From positions 186,001 through 250,000 of the forward strand of contig NZ_SUMD01000006.1 in NCBI RefSeq assembly GCF_005049235.1: a stretch of 64,000 nt of DNA. The letters run 5' to 3'. Shown here in pieces: positions 10,099 through 18,382 of this stretch. The translations under genes were made by a program, and so were the position numbers. The notes under the pieces were generated by a model. The model did not search any database and was not told the DNA's origin. It was given only the letters and a program-made list of their open reading frames with translations. Each line of letters begins with the position of its first letter. Position 1 is the stretch's first letter. The DNA comes from Rhodococcus oryzae (GTDB lineage: Bacteria > Actinomycetota > Actinomycetes > Mycobacteriales > Mycobacteriaceae).

Positions 10099-10602
10099 CT
10101 ACCGTGCATGCTCCTCGTGCGAGATCAGCCAGCGCTTGGCGGGCAGCCCCCAGCGGAACCCGCCGAGCGTGCCGTCGGTGCGCAGCACCCGGTGACAGGG
10201 CACGAACAGCGCGGCGGCGTTGCGTGCGCAGGCCGACGCCGCACCGCGCACCGCGGCGGGACGTCCCGAGCGGCCGGCAAACTCGGTGTAGGTGATCGGG
10301 TCCCCGGCGGGCACGGTGCGCAGCACATCCCAGGCGTGCACCAGGAATTCGCCCGACTGCTGCCGGACGGTGATCGAATCGATGCTGGTCAGATCGCCGC
10401 GGTGGTAATCGGCGACGGCGCGGGTGACGGCGCCGAGATCGCAGAGCCGGGTGAGTGCGGTGGGACGCAGGCTCGGGTGGATCAGCGCCCGCAGCTCCTC
10501 GGGGTCCTCCGTCCATCCCGACGCCAGGACCGCGCCGTCGTCGTCGACGAGGGCGGTGAACGGGCCGATCGGGGTCGTGGTGGTGGCGTACTTGGCGATC
10601 AT
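10099..10602 (-). CDS. ogt: Methylated-DNA--protein-cysteine methyltransferase
   Basis: A suicide repair protein that removes O6-alkyl groups from guanine. The 167-residue protein has the substrate-binding helix-turn-helix region (GDPITYTEFAGRSGRP, AVRGAASACARN) and the acceptor-site motif PCHRVLRTDG, with the active cysteine in PCHRV. Its ATG at 10602 overlaps the TGA of the upstream adaA-alkA gene (ATGA), so the two are co-transcribed, as in the mycobacterial alkA/ogt (Rv1317c/Rv1316c) operon. Expression is therefore expected to follow the alkylation-sensing Ada domain upstream. Confidence 0.95.
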   Translation of the reverse strand: MIAKYATTTTPIGPFTALVDDDGAVLASGWTEDPEELRALIHPSLRPTALTRLCDLGAVTRAVADYHRGDLTSIDSITVRQQSGEFLVHAWDVLRTVPAGDPITYTEFAGRSGRPAAVRGAASACARNAAALFVPCHRVLRTDGTLGGFRWGLPAKRWLISHEEHAR

Positions 10603-12095
10603 TTCTGGTCCTCCGTATCGGGGGTCGGTGTGGAATCGAGCGCACCGCGCGCGGCAAGTGCGCTGCGCCACAGGTGCATTGATGCGTACGAGCGCCAGGG
10701 TGTCCAGCGCGAGGAGTCGGTCAGGTCGGCGCCCATCGCCTGCGCCCCCTGGCGGACGACGAGGTCCGTGTCGAGCAGCACGTCGGGGTCGGCGAGGGTG
10801 CGCATCACCACGTAGTCGGCCGTCCATGGTCCGATGCCCTTGTACGACAACAGATCCGCGCGCAGGTCCTCGGCGGTGCGGCCTGCGTGCAGGGTCAGGG
10901 TGCCCGTGGCGAGCGCCTCCGCAACCCCGATGACGGCGTCGATCCGGCGGGCGGGACCGGTGAGCACCTCGCGGCCGCGTGCGGCGATGACCTCGGCGCC
11001 GGGGAAGCTGTGGGTCAGGTGTGGGTCGTCGACCCGGGCGCCGAGCGCGGCCACCAGTCGGGCGGTCTGGGTGGACGCCGCGGCCAGTGAGATCTGTTGC
11101 CCGATCATCGTGCGCAGCAGGAGTTCGTCCGCGTCGATGCTGCCCGGCACCCGGATGCCGGGGGCCGCCCGGACGCTCGTCGCCAGCGCGGGATCGGCGG
11201 CGAGGGCGCCGTCCACCGCCTCGGGGTCCGCGTCCAGGTCCAGGAGATGTCGCAGCCGGGCGACGGCGGGCGCGAGGTCGCGCATGTCCCGCAGGGTGAG
11301 CTCGGCCCGCACGTACTCGGGCAGGACGCGCAGCGCGACCACCCCGCAGCCGCGGGGGAGTCGGAGCGTTCGGCGGTACTCGCCGTCGGACCAGCGCTCC
11401 ATGCCCGCGACGGCGTGCCCGGACAGGAACCAGGCCAGCCAGTGGGCGTCGAGGGGTTTGCGGTAGGGCAGCCGCAATGACACCGTGCCCTTGGCGGGTG
11501 GGGCGTCGGCACGCTTGGCGGCCTCGGTGCGCATCGTCGTGGGGGCCACCGCGAACACCTCGCGGACCGTGTCGTTGAACTGCCGGATGCTCGAGAATCC
11601 CGCGGCGAAGGCGATGTCCGACATCGACATCGCCGTGGTCTGGATCAGCAACCGGGCGGTGTGCGCGCGATGTGCCCGGGCGAGGGCGAGCGGTCCGGCG
11701 CCGAGTTCCGCGGTCAACGCCCTGGTGAGGTGCCGCGACGAGTACCCGAGCGAGGCGGACAGCGATTCCACCCCGCCGCGCTCGACGGCGCCGTCGGAGA
11801 TCAGCCGCATGGCACGAGCGGCGAGATCCGAGCGCACGTTCCACAGCGGCGAGCCGGGCGCGGCGTCGGGCAGGCACCGGCGGCAGGCGCGGTACCCGGC
11901 CTGCTGGGCGGCGGCCGCGGTCGGGAGGAAGCTGACGTTCCCCGGCTTCGGCGTGATCGCCGGGCACGAGGGCCTGCAGTAGATGCCCGTGGTCCGCACG
12001 GCGGTGATGAACTGCCCGTCGAAGCGGGCGTCGCGGGAGGACACGGCGCGGTAGCAGCGGTCGAAGTCGAGATGCGGTGCGGTCACAGTCACCAC
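10599..12095 (-). CDS. Fused Ada-type regulator and DNA-3-methyladenine glycosylase
   Basis: A two-part alkylation-response protein of 498 residues. Residues 1-80 are the Ada zinc/methyl-acceptor domain (TTGIYCRPSCP and YRACRRC supply four cysteines). Residues about 85-185 are an AraC-type helix-turn-helix (SASLGYSSRHLTRAL, MSDIAFAAGFSSIRQFN). Residues about 205-490 are an AlkA glycosylase with the HhH-GPD region YKGIGPWTADYVVMR and the catalytic Asp in DVLLDTDL. It senses alkylated phosphates and probably activates its own operon, while the C-terminus excises alkylated bases. The start is one of clustered GTG codons at 12095, 12092 or 12086. It overlaps ogt. Confidence 0.94.
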   Translation of the reverse strand: MVTVTAPHLDFDRCYRAVSSRDARFDGQFITAVRTTGIYCRPSCPAITPKPGNVSFLPTAAAAQQAGYRACRRCLPDAAPGSPLWNVRSDLAARAMRLISDGAVERGGVESLSASLGYSSRHLTRALTAELGAGPLALARAHRAHTARLLIQTTAMSMSDIAFAAGFSSIRQFNDTVREVFAVAPTTMRTEAAKRADAPPAKGTVSLRLPYRKPLDAHWLAWFLSGHAVAGMERWSDGEYRRTLRLPRGCGVVALRVLPEYVRAELTLRDMRDLAPAVARLRHLLDLDADPEAVDGALAADPALATSVRAAPGIRVPGSIDADELLLRTMIGQQISLAAASTQTARLVAALGARVDDPHLTHSFPGAEVIAARGREVLTGPARRIDAVIGVAEALATGTLTLHAGRTAEDLRADLLSYKGIGPWTADYVVMRTLADPDVLLDTDLVVRQGAQAMGADLTDSSRWTPWRSYASMHLWRSALAARGALDSTPTPDTEDQK

Positions 12096-12148
12096 TGTGG
12101 CAGCGCGCCCGCGGCCGCGCTAGCGGAAATCGGACATCACCGTCTGGC

Positions 12149-12209
12149 GTCGAGTGTGCACCTGCGGTTGCATCGCCCGAGAGCGAGCGACCGCAGGTGC
12201 ACACTCGAC
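12149..12209 (-). terminator. Perfect 20-bp inverted repeat after the GH5 gene
   Basis: The arms gtcgagtgtgcacctgcggt (12149-12168) and its exact reverse complement (12190-12209) enclose a 21-base loop. The hairpin starts four bases beyond the GH5 stop and lies before the adaA-alkA start, both genes on the minus strand, so it would end GH5 transcription and insulate the repair operon. No clear T-run follows, which is common in high-GC actinobacteria. Confidence 0.75.
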
Positions 12210-12212
12210 GGC

Positions 12213-14603
12213 TCAGGCGCCGCCGGTACGGACCTCGTAGTCGCCGGCGGCGCACCCGGTCATCAGCGAGCCCTCACCGAGCGGGGTGAACGCGATGTCC
12301 TCGACCCCGACCGTGTCGACGGCCGAGGCGCCGGCGTCGACCCGGCTCGGGAACCAGACCTCGAGCCGGCAGCCGCCGTCGCCCGCGGTACCGGTCAGCT
12401 CCAGCCGGTCACCCTCGGCCGCGAGGTGGGTGATCCGCCCCGGCGCGAATCGCGGGTAGGCGCGGGTGAGCTCGTCGATCAGCGCGGTGTTCCGCGGGGC
12501 GTCCTCCCCGGTGCTGCACAGCACCGGCATCAGCCCGTCGCCCAGTTCCTGGATGCCGTTCTGCGGGTCCCCGCAGGCCTGCTTCCACACCCAGAAGGCG
12601 CCGCCCTGGATGCGCGCGTCCTGCTCGTTTGCGAAGCGGGCGGCCTTGTCGACGCGCCCGTCGCCCCAGTAGCCGTACTCGCCGGTCCAGACCGGGATGC
12701 CGCCGTACTTCTGTGCCACCCGGTCGGCGAGAGTGAAGCCCCGTTCGATGCTGACGATCGTGGGCAGGCCGAGCGAGGCATCCATCGTGATGGACTCGGC
12801 GTAGAGGTGCGGGGAGAAGACGATGTTGGTGTCGTCGGTGAAGCCGGCCGGGGGGCCGCTGTCGAACCCGAGGCCGGACCACAGGATGCTCGGCTCGAAG
12901 TAGACGATCTGCTCGGCGCCCGCCTCGCGGATGGCGTCGATGGTCCGGTCGTAGAAGCGGCCGAGCAGCAGCGACGAGGTCAGCGGCGCGGACTCGCCGA
13001 AGTTCGGCTCGTTCAGCAGGTCGTACCCGGCGACGGCATCCTCGTCCTTGAACTCGCCCGCGAGCATCGCCCAGGCCTGGACGAGTTGCTCCTGCACGCC
13101 GTCGGTGTCGTAGTAGAAGTTGTTGAAGGCGCGGCCGCCCGCGGGCGAGATGTCGCGCCCGGTGAACTGGCAGCGCGGTGCGCCGTCGGTGATCGTGGCC
13201 CACTCGGGCGCGCCGTCGTAGCCCCACATGGGCGAGGTGCCCGGCCGGCAGCTGACGTCATCGGGCGACGGGGCGTTCGACCAGCCGTCCTGATGCATGT
13301 CGAGCACGGTGTAGAGGCCGTGCGCCTTGGCCTGCGCGACGGCGACCCGGATCTGGTCGACATAGGCCTCGTCGTAGCGGCCGCGTTCCGGCTCGAGGGC
13401 CGACCAGGACAACGCGAGCCGGACCACGTTGAATCCGTGATCGGCGATACCGGCGAAATCCGCGTCGGTCAGCGGCAGGGTCGAGGGGACCTCGGGCCGC
13501 GGCGCATAGAAGTCGACGAGCTGGTTGACGTTGACGCCGCGAAGCAGGACCTCGCGGCCGGCCGCGTCGGCGATGACCTCGCCCGAGACACGCAGGGGCA
13601 GCAGGGTTCCCGACTCGGCGGAGTCGAGGGGTGCGGGCGACGCGGGCTGCGCATCGGGGCGGGCCAGGAACGGGACGGCCACCGCGACGGCGGCCAAGGT
13701 CACCGCGCCCGCCCGCAGGGCCGGGCGGGGGATCGGCGACGGCTGGGTCGACTGCCGCCGCGACCAGACCGCCGCGAATCCGACGATCCATCCCGTGCAG
13801 GCGCCGTAGGCGACGCCGTCCGCGAGCCGGATGTACCCGCTCATCAGCGGCCAGAGGTCTCCCGCGAAACCGTCGTCGGAGACCATCCCGACGATCGATG
13901 CGGCGAGGGCGAGCAGCGCGCCCGCACCCATCGCCGCGAACCATCCGGCGAGGAAGGTGGTCGCGGTCCCGCCTGCCACCCGGCGGCCGAGCACCCGCTG
14001 GCAGCCGATGGCGCCGAGGACGAGCACGGCGATCCCGCCGACGGTCGCGAGCACGCCGTTGAGGACGTTGGGCGCAGGCATCCACCGGTCGTAGGGAGCG
14101 CCTGCCCACCACTGTCCCGCCAGGAGCGGGGCGATGGCGCCGAAGATCAGCGCTCCGGCCCACACCGACGGCGCGTCGTCCGGTGCATCGGCCACGCTGC
14201 GGCGGCGGCCCGCGATCGCGACGACGCCCGCGACGATCAGTCCGGCCGGAATCGCCTTGGCGAGGGCGAATCCGCTGCCCCACGCCGCGGTCCCGAGGTC
14301 ACCCGCCGCCACCAAGGACATCGCGAACTTCGCCAGGAGCACGGCGAGCACGACGCTTCCGGTGGTGGCCGCGAACAGCCAGCGGGACCCGGCGATCGAC
14401 CGCACCGCCCACCACGTGACGCCGAGCAGCACCGGCAGGTAGACGACGAACGGCGCGATCTGCCAGGGCGCCCGGATCGGCCACAGATCCGCGCCGGTCC
14501 AGCCGAGCAGGCTCAGCAGGCCGCTCGGATCTGCGGCGGCCTGGACGATCACCAGCAGACCCAGGGCGAGGATCGCGATCCAGGCAAGGCGATTCGAAGA
14601 CAT
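12213..14603 (-). CDS. Membrane-anchored GH5 glycoside hydrolase, endoglycoceramidase-like
   Basis: A 796-residue protein. Residues 1-340 carry about eight to nine hydrophobic segments separated by short loops. Residues about 360-720 form a GH5 (cellulase-superfamily) barrel facing outside, with RGVNVNQLVDFYAP, TVLDMHQDGWSN, acid/base Glu in YDLLNEPNFGE (near residue 531) and nucleophile Glu in WTGEYGYWGDG (near 643). A small beta domain ends the protein. The DMHQDGWS and GEYGYWG patterns resemble rhodococcal endoglycoceramidases, which release glycans from glycosphingolipids; a cellulase role is the less likely alternative. The ATG at 14603 is chosen; six more codons are possible upstream. 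Known enzymes lack such a membrane half. Confidence 0.85.
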   Translation of the reverse strand: MSSNRLAWIAILALGLLVIVQAAADPSGLLSLLGWTGADLWPIRAPWQIAPFVVYLPVLLGVTWWAVRSIAGSRWLFAATTGSVVLAVLLAKFAMSLVAAGDLGTAAWGSGFALAKAIPAGLIVAGVVAIAGRRRSVADAPDDAPSVWAGALIFGAIAPLLAGQWWAGAPYDRWMPAPNVLNGVLATVGGIAVLVLGAIGCQRVLGRRVAGGTATTFLAGWFAAMGAGALLALAASIVGMVSDDGFAGDLWPLMSGYIRLADGVAYGACTGWIVGFAAVWSRRQSTQPSPIPRPALRAGAVTLAAVAVAVPFLARPDAQPASPAPLDSAESGTLLPLRVSGEVIADAAGREVLLRGVNVNQLVDFYAPRPEVPSTLPLTDADFAGIADHGFNVVRLALSWSALEPERGRYDEAYVDQIRVAVAQAKAHGLYTVLDMHQDGWSNAPSPDDVSCRPGTSPMWGYDGAPEWATITDGAPRCQFTGRDISPAGGRAFNNFYYDTDGVQEQLVQAWAMLAGEFKDEDAVAGYDLLNEPNFGESAPLTSSLLLGRFYDRTIDAIREAGAEQIVYFEPSILWSGLGFDSGPPAGFTDDTNIVFSPHLYAESITMDASLGLPTIVSIERGFTLADRVAQKYGGIPVWTGEYGYWGDGRVDKAARFANEQDARIQGGAFWVWKQACGDPQNGIQELGDGLMPVLCSTGEDAPRNTALIDELTRAYPRFAPGRITHLAAEGDRLELTGTAGDGGCRLEVWFPSRVDAGASAVDTVGVEDIAFTPLGEGSLMTGCAAGDYEVRTGGA

Positions 14604-14714
14604 CCGACACATTCCGTTCACTCAGGAGTTCCCGGAATCCTAAGTGCCTGCGCTTCTGCTCGCGCCCGGAACTGGACGATTGTCCGAATCGCGGGACCGT
14701 GCAGCTTGCCAACC

Positions 14715-14748
14715 TGGAAAGTATGAGGCACGCTTTCCATTATGGAAA
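14715..14748 (+). promoter_or_regulatory. TTTCCA/TGGAAA palindromes over the start codon of the next gene
   Basis: TGGAAAG at 14715-14721 and CTTTCCA at 14733-14739 form an inverted repeat with an 11-base gap. TTTCCA-TTA-TGGAAA at 14734-14748 forms a second, tight palindrome that contains the ATG of the membrane-protein gene. Three half-sites within 34 bases look like an operator, most simply for the small winged-helix regulator encoded downstream. A leaderless or very short-leader transcript would fit. Confidence 0.55.
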
Positions 14749-15299
14749 CTCCGGGAGTAGGGCCGAGCGAGGCCGCCGACGCCCTCGAGGCCGCCGAGGC
14801 GTCGCGATCCGGGCTTGCCAGGGGCGTGGTCATTCCGCCGTGGACGCATGTCTGGCTGGGTGCGGCGGTCGCGGTGCAGATCGCGACAGCAGCTGTCGGC
14901 CTGACGTGGGGGCAGGGGTCGGCGCCGTGGTGGATCGCGGCCGGCGTCGTGGTCTACGGCGCCGTGGCCTGGTGGCAGTTGCGCCGGTTCCGGCGCGCCA
15001 ACGGCGTCCGGCTCGAGGGCTTCGCCAGTCGCGTCGTGTTCGGCGCGGCGGCGATGGCCACAGTCGGTTACCTGGCCGGACTGGTGGCGGCGTACGCCGC
15101 GATGACGCACGGCTGGTGGTGGCTGGCCGCACCGGCGGCGGCCGCCGGGGGAGTCGCCTATGCCGTGAGCGGTCGGCACTGGGTCGCCTCGTACCGGCGA
15201 GAGCCTGCGCGTCTGGCCACCGCCGAGAGCGTCGTGTGGCTGGTCGTGCTCGGGGTCCTCGCCCTCGGCGGTCTGGTGCTGTTGGTGATCGGCCACTGA
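14742..15299 (+). CDS. Four-helix membrane protein, partner of a small winged-helix regulator
   Basis: A 185-residue protein of unknown function with four hydrophobic segments after a 30-residue Ala/Glu-rich cytoplasmic start: WTHVWLGAAVAVQIATAAVG, WWIAAGVVVYGAVAWW, VVFGAAAMATVGYLAGLVAAY and a C-terminal VVWLVVLGVLALGGLVLLVI. The ATG is embedded in a TTTCCATTATGGAAA palindrome. Its stop TGA overlaps the ATG of the following regulator gene, so the two form an operon. Membrane protein/HTH_34 regulator pairs of this kind are common in actinobacteria, with the regulator usually repressing the pair; that is inference here. Confidence 0.75.
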   Translation: METPGVGPSEAADALEAAEASRSGLARGVVIPPWTHVWLGAAVAVQIATAAVGLTWGQGSAPWWIAAGVVVYGAVAWWQLRRFRRANGVRLEGFASRVVFGAAAMATVGYLAGLVAAYAAMTHGWWWLAAPAAAAGGVAYAVSGRHWVASYRREPARLATAESVVWLVVLGVLALGGLVLLVIGH

Positions 15300-15586
15300 T
15301 GCCGGAGCTCGACGCACACCTCCAGCAGCCGGCCCGGCTACGGCTGATGTCGATGCTGACGGCGGTCACGGAGGCGGAGTTCGCGACGGTGCGGGATCGG
15401 CTCGAGGTCAGCGACTCGGTGCTCTCCAAGCACGTGTCGGCGCTCGCCGCCGCCGGGTATGTCCGCAGCCGCAAGGGCGTGCACCTCGGCCGCCGGACCA
15501 CCTGGCTCTCGCTGTCCGCGAAGGGCCGCAAGTCGCTGCAGGCGCATGTTGCTGCACTGCGCGAGATCATCGCAGGCGTGGAGTAA
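15299..15586 (+). CDS. Small winged-helix transcriptional regulator (MarR/HTH_34-like)
   Basis: A 95-residue DNA-binding protein. The recognition region is LEVSDSVLSKHVSALAAAGYVRSRKG, followed by the wing GVHLGRRTTWLSLSAKGRKSL and a final dimerisation helix LQAHVAALREII. The length and layout match the HTH_34 family of short winged-helix proteins. The ATG overlaps the stop of the membrane-protein gene (TGATG). It probably binds the TTTCCA/TGGAAA sites at the start of its own operon; no ligand is evident. Confidence 0.85.
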   Translation: MPELDAHLQQPARLRLMSMLTAVTEAEFATVRDRLEVSDSVLSKHVSALAAAGYVRSRKGVHLGRRTTWLSLSAKGRKSLQAHVAALREIIAGVE

Positions 15587-15688
15587 GACGGCCGAGGGCC
15601 TGGTCTGCCCAAAATGCCCAGAGCCTCGCGGAACGTGAACTAGTCTCGGAAAACCTACTTCGCGGTATGTTCCGACACCGGGAGAGCC

Positions 15689-16975
15689 ATGAGTGCTCGC
15701 ATCGCCCGCGCGCCGTCGCGGTCCTCCGTTCTCCGGAGGTGCCTGCCCGCGCTGGCCGCCGTCGTGCTGGGGCTGGCGGTGGCGGGACCGAGCACGCCTG
15801 CGCCCGCCGCCGCGTCCGAGGCGGACACCTACCTGAACCTGCCGCTGGTCAACCGGGACGCCGCGCACGGTCCGGGCGGGGTGAACCCGGCGCTGCCGAC
15901 CGATCGCGGCGCGCTCGCGCGACTGCTAGACCAGGCCAGGGCGTCCGGTGTGGCGCCGAGCTCATATGCGGCGTTGCTCTATCAGTACTGGCTCGTCGAT
16001 GTCACCGCCGAGGCCGGCATCGACCTGGCGCGGTGGGACCCCCGCACCGGGGTGGAGGCGAACCGGGAGAACCTGATCCGGTCGTACCGGTACTACGAGC
16101 ACCTGCAGTTGCAGCACCGCGAGTTGCAGTGGGCGGGCATGGCCGGGCAGGTCGGCGCCGATTTCGGCGGCGGGCTCATCGATTTCGAGCTGATCACGAA
16201 CATCTACGACCTTCCGCAGCTGCAGCAGACCACGCGCGCCATCGTCGCGTCGGCGACCGAGGTCGCAGGACCGCAGATCGTCGACCGGCTCCCGAAGGGG
16301 TTGCGCGCGTTGGCCGGTGCGGGCGCCACGGTCACCGGGGACGACCTGCACCACATCCTGGGCATGATCCTGGTGATGCAGAAGAACATCTTCTCGGATC
16401 TGATGCCGATGCACCGCGCCTACGTCACCGAGGGCCTGCCCGCCCTCGAGGAGATGCGCGCTGCGGGGCTGTTCGGGCGGGACGTGATGGACGCGTGGCG
16501 CGACATCGCCTCGACGGATGCGGACCGGATCGCCCGTGGCAACGTGACCCTGCTGCGTCGCGAACAGGGCGTGATCATCCGGGAACAATGGGACGCCGTG
16601 CGGGCCTACAAGGGCGACGTCGGTGAGGCCGTCAGTTATCTGTCCACGGTCGCCGGGTCACCCTCGGTCGCAGGCGTGCTGCCGCCGCGCTCGTTCCGTC
16701 CCATCGAGATCGCCACCACCCTGCCCGACGGCCGGACCGCCACCCTGACGACGCCGCTGCCGAGCTGGAACTGGTCGGTCTACGAGGAGCGGTGGGACTA
16801 CATCACCACCCAGTTGCTGCCGAGGTACAAGGCGACGGTCGAAAGCGACTGGCCGCGGCTCGAGGCGGAGCTCCGCACCCCGTACGAGATCCAGATCGAA
16901 AGCCACCGGCCGTTGATGAACATTCCGCAGATTCTGCAATCGGCTCTCCAGAACACGAAAGTGACGGTGTCCTGA
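15689..16975 (+). CDS. Secreted protein of unknown function, coupled to a lipase-fold protein
   Basis: A 428-residue exported protein. A signal peptide (arginine-rich start, CLPALAAVVLGLAVAGP, Ala-rich cleavage region APAAASEA) covers about residues 1-43. The mature part is helical, rich in Leu/Ala/Arg with several aromatic clusters (YLNLPLVNRDAAHGPGG, LIRSYRYYEHLQLQHRE, PSWNWSVYEERWDYITT), and has no cysteine or catalytic motif that I recognise. The stop overlaps the ATG of the downstream lipase-like gene (TGATG), so the two exported proteins are made together and may act as a pair. I do not recognise the family. Confidence 0.8.
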   Translation: MSARIARAPSRSSVLRRCLPALAAVVLGLAVAGPSTPAPAAASEADTYLNLPLVNRDAAHGPGGVNPALPTDRGALARLLDQARASGVAPSSYAALLYQYWLVDVTAEAGIDLARWDPRTGVEANRENLIRSYRYYEHLQLQHRELQWAGMAGQVGADFGGGLIDFELITNIYDLPQLQQTTRAIVASATEVAGPQIVDRLPKGLRALAGAGATVTGDDLHHILGMILVMQKNIFSDLMPMHRAYVTEGLPALEEMRAAGLFGRDVMDAWRDIASTDADRIARGNVTLLRREQGVIIREQWDAVRAYKGDVGEAVSYLSTVAGSPSVAGVLPPRSFRPIEIATTLPDGRTATLTTPLPSWNWSVYEERWDYITTQLLPRYKATVESDWPRLEAELRTPYEIQIESHRPLMNIPQILQSALQNTKVTVS

Positions 16976-18360
16976 TGTCGACCGATCCGCGCGACCATCG
17001 TCCCCGCATCGGCGGGGTGCGCTCGCTCTCGGCAGCCGCCGCGGCCGTCGTCCTCGCGATCCTGTCGCCGGGTGTCGGTGCGGCGCAGGCACCCCCGCCG
17101 CCGCCCGTCGCGGTCGACACGCCCGCGCTGCAGGGCGAGGTGTTCAACGAGTTCGTCGAGGGCGCGTTCGAGGGCGGGGAGTTCGGCACCCGCGACGAGA
17201 TCCTCGGCGCGCTGCGGCCGAACGATCCGTTCTATGCCGAGCCGCCGCTCACCGGCGCCGAGAAGCCGGGCACCCTCCTCAAGGCCAAGCGGGTCGACGT
17301 GATGTTCACCGGCTTCAAGCCGGCAAACCTCGAGGCGTACAAGATCATGTACGTCACGACGGGGAACGACGGGGTGACCCCGACGATCAGCACCGGGTTC
17401 GTGATGATCCCGGTCGACGGCGTGCCCGCTTCGGAGAAGAAGGTCATCGGGTATCAGGAGGCCAACGACAGCGTCGGCGCCTACTGTCACCCCAGCACGC
17501 AGTGGACGGGCGGGGACCCCCTCGACGGCGCTTCGTGGTCCGCGCTCGGACCGCTGGCGTTGATGTTCGGCAAGGGGTACGCCGTCGTGATCTCCGATGT
17601 CGGCAACGATGCCGACCCCGATCCACACGGCGTCTTCGCGGCGAAGTTCGCAGGCCATGCCCAGCTCGACGCGTTGCGCGCGGCCACCTCGGGCGGCGGG
17701 ACGGGGCTGAGCCCGCAGGCCCCCATCGCGCTGTTCGGTGTCGCAGGCGGCGGCGTCGGCGCGGCCTCCGCGGCGGAGATGCAGGCCGGCTACGCGCCCG
17801 AGCTGAACATCAAATCCACTGTCCTCGAGGGCATGGTCATCGATCAGCGGAACTTCATGCGGACAGCGGACGGCTCGGTGGGCTCGGGGTTCGCCTTCGC
17901 GACCCTGCTCGGGCTCGAGCCCTGGTACCCGGAGATGCGGATCAACGACAAGCTCAACCCGGTCGGCCGGGCGCTGGCGGACGAGTACCGCGTGCAGTGT
18001 CAGATGCCGTCCTACTTCACGGCGCCCTTCGTGCCGCTCCGGCTGTTGTTCTCCAGCGGTCGGAGTCCGGCCGACATCCCCGAGTTCCAGCACGTCTACG
18101 ACGACAACAGGCTCGGCGGCCAGGCGCCGAGGTCCAAGGTGCTCATCTCCTCCTGCGGCAAGGACGACTCGCCCATGTCCCTTGTGCCCGCACAGGATTC
18201 CCGTGACCTCGCGGCCCGCTACCGGGCCGGTGGCACCGACGTCACCTACGCCCCCAGCGACTGCAACCTGAACCGGTTGTTCGCCGACCCGTACGGGTGG
18301 GGGACCGACCTGTTCGGCATGCAGACCATCGACTGGATCGACCGGAACTTCGCGGAATGA
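16975..18360 (+). CDS. Secreted lipase-family (LIP) protein lacking the catalytic Ser and His
   Basis: A 461-residue exported protein with a signal peptide (LSAAAAAVVLAILSPGVGAAQA) and the secretory-lipase fold: VIGYQEANDSVGAYCHPS, GYAVVISDVGND, and a block AALFGVAGGG-like at the nucleophile elbow. In active members this is GYSGGG; here the sequence is GVAGGG, with Ala at residue 257 in place of Ser. The acid region (SSCGKDD) is kept, but the usual catalytic His near the end is not seen (DCNLNRLFADPY). It is therefore probably a binding or structural protein, not a lipase. Its ATG overlaps the stop of the preceding secreted protein gene. Confidence 0.85.
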   Translation: MSTDPRDHRPRIGGVRSLSAAAAAVVLAILSPGVGAAQAPPPPPVAVDTPALQGEVFNEFVEGAFEGGEFGTRDEILGALRPNDPFYAEPPLTGAEKPGTLLKAKRVDVMFTGFKPANLEAYKIMYVTTGNDGVTPTISTGFVMIPVDGVPASEKKVIGYQEANDSVGAYCHPSTQWTGGDPLDGASWSALGPLALMFGKGYAVVISDVGNDADPDPHGVFAAKFAGHAQLDALRAATSGGGTGLSPQAPIALFGVAGGGVGAASAAEMQAGYAPELNIKSTVLEGMVIDQRNFMRTADGSVGSGFAFATLLGLEPWYPEMRINDKLNPVGRALADEYRVQCQMPSYFTAPFVPLRLLFSSGRSPADIPEFQHVYDDNRLGGQAPRSKVLISSCGKDDSPMSLVPAQDSRDLAARYRAGGTDVTYAPSDCNLNRLFADPYGWGTDLFGMQTIDWIDRNFAE

Positions 18361-18382
18361 CGGCGCGGCACCTGCCGGGCGG

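Noticed and set aside
10603-12255. Upstream extension of the ogt frame
   Set aside because: It overlaps the adaA-alkA gene out of frame; the ATG at 10602 has the operon overlap and begins the domain.
11661-14726. 1021-codon open frame on the plus strand
   Set aside because: It is antisense to the adaA-alkA and GH5 genes; its translation is Arg/Gly/Asp-rich low-complexity text without domains, a usual artefact of high-GC codon bias.
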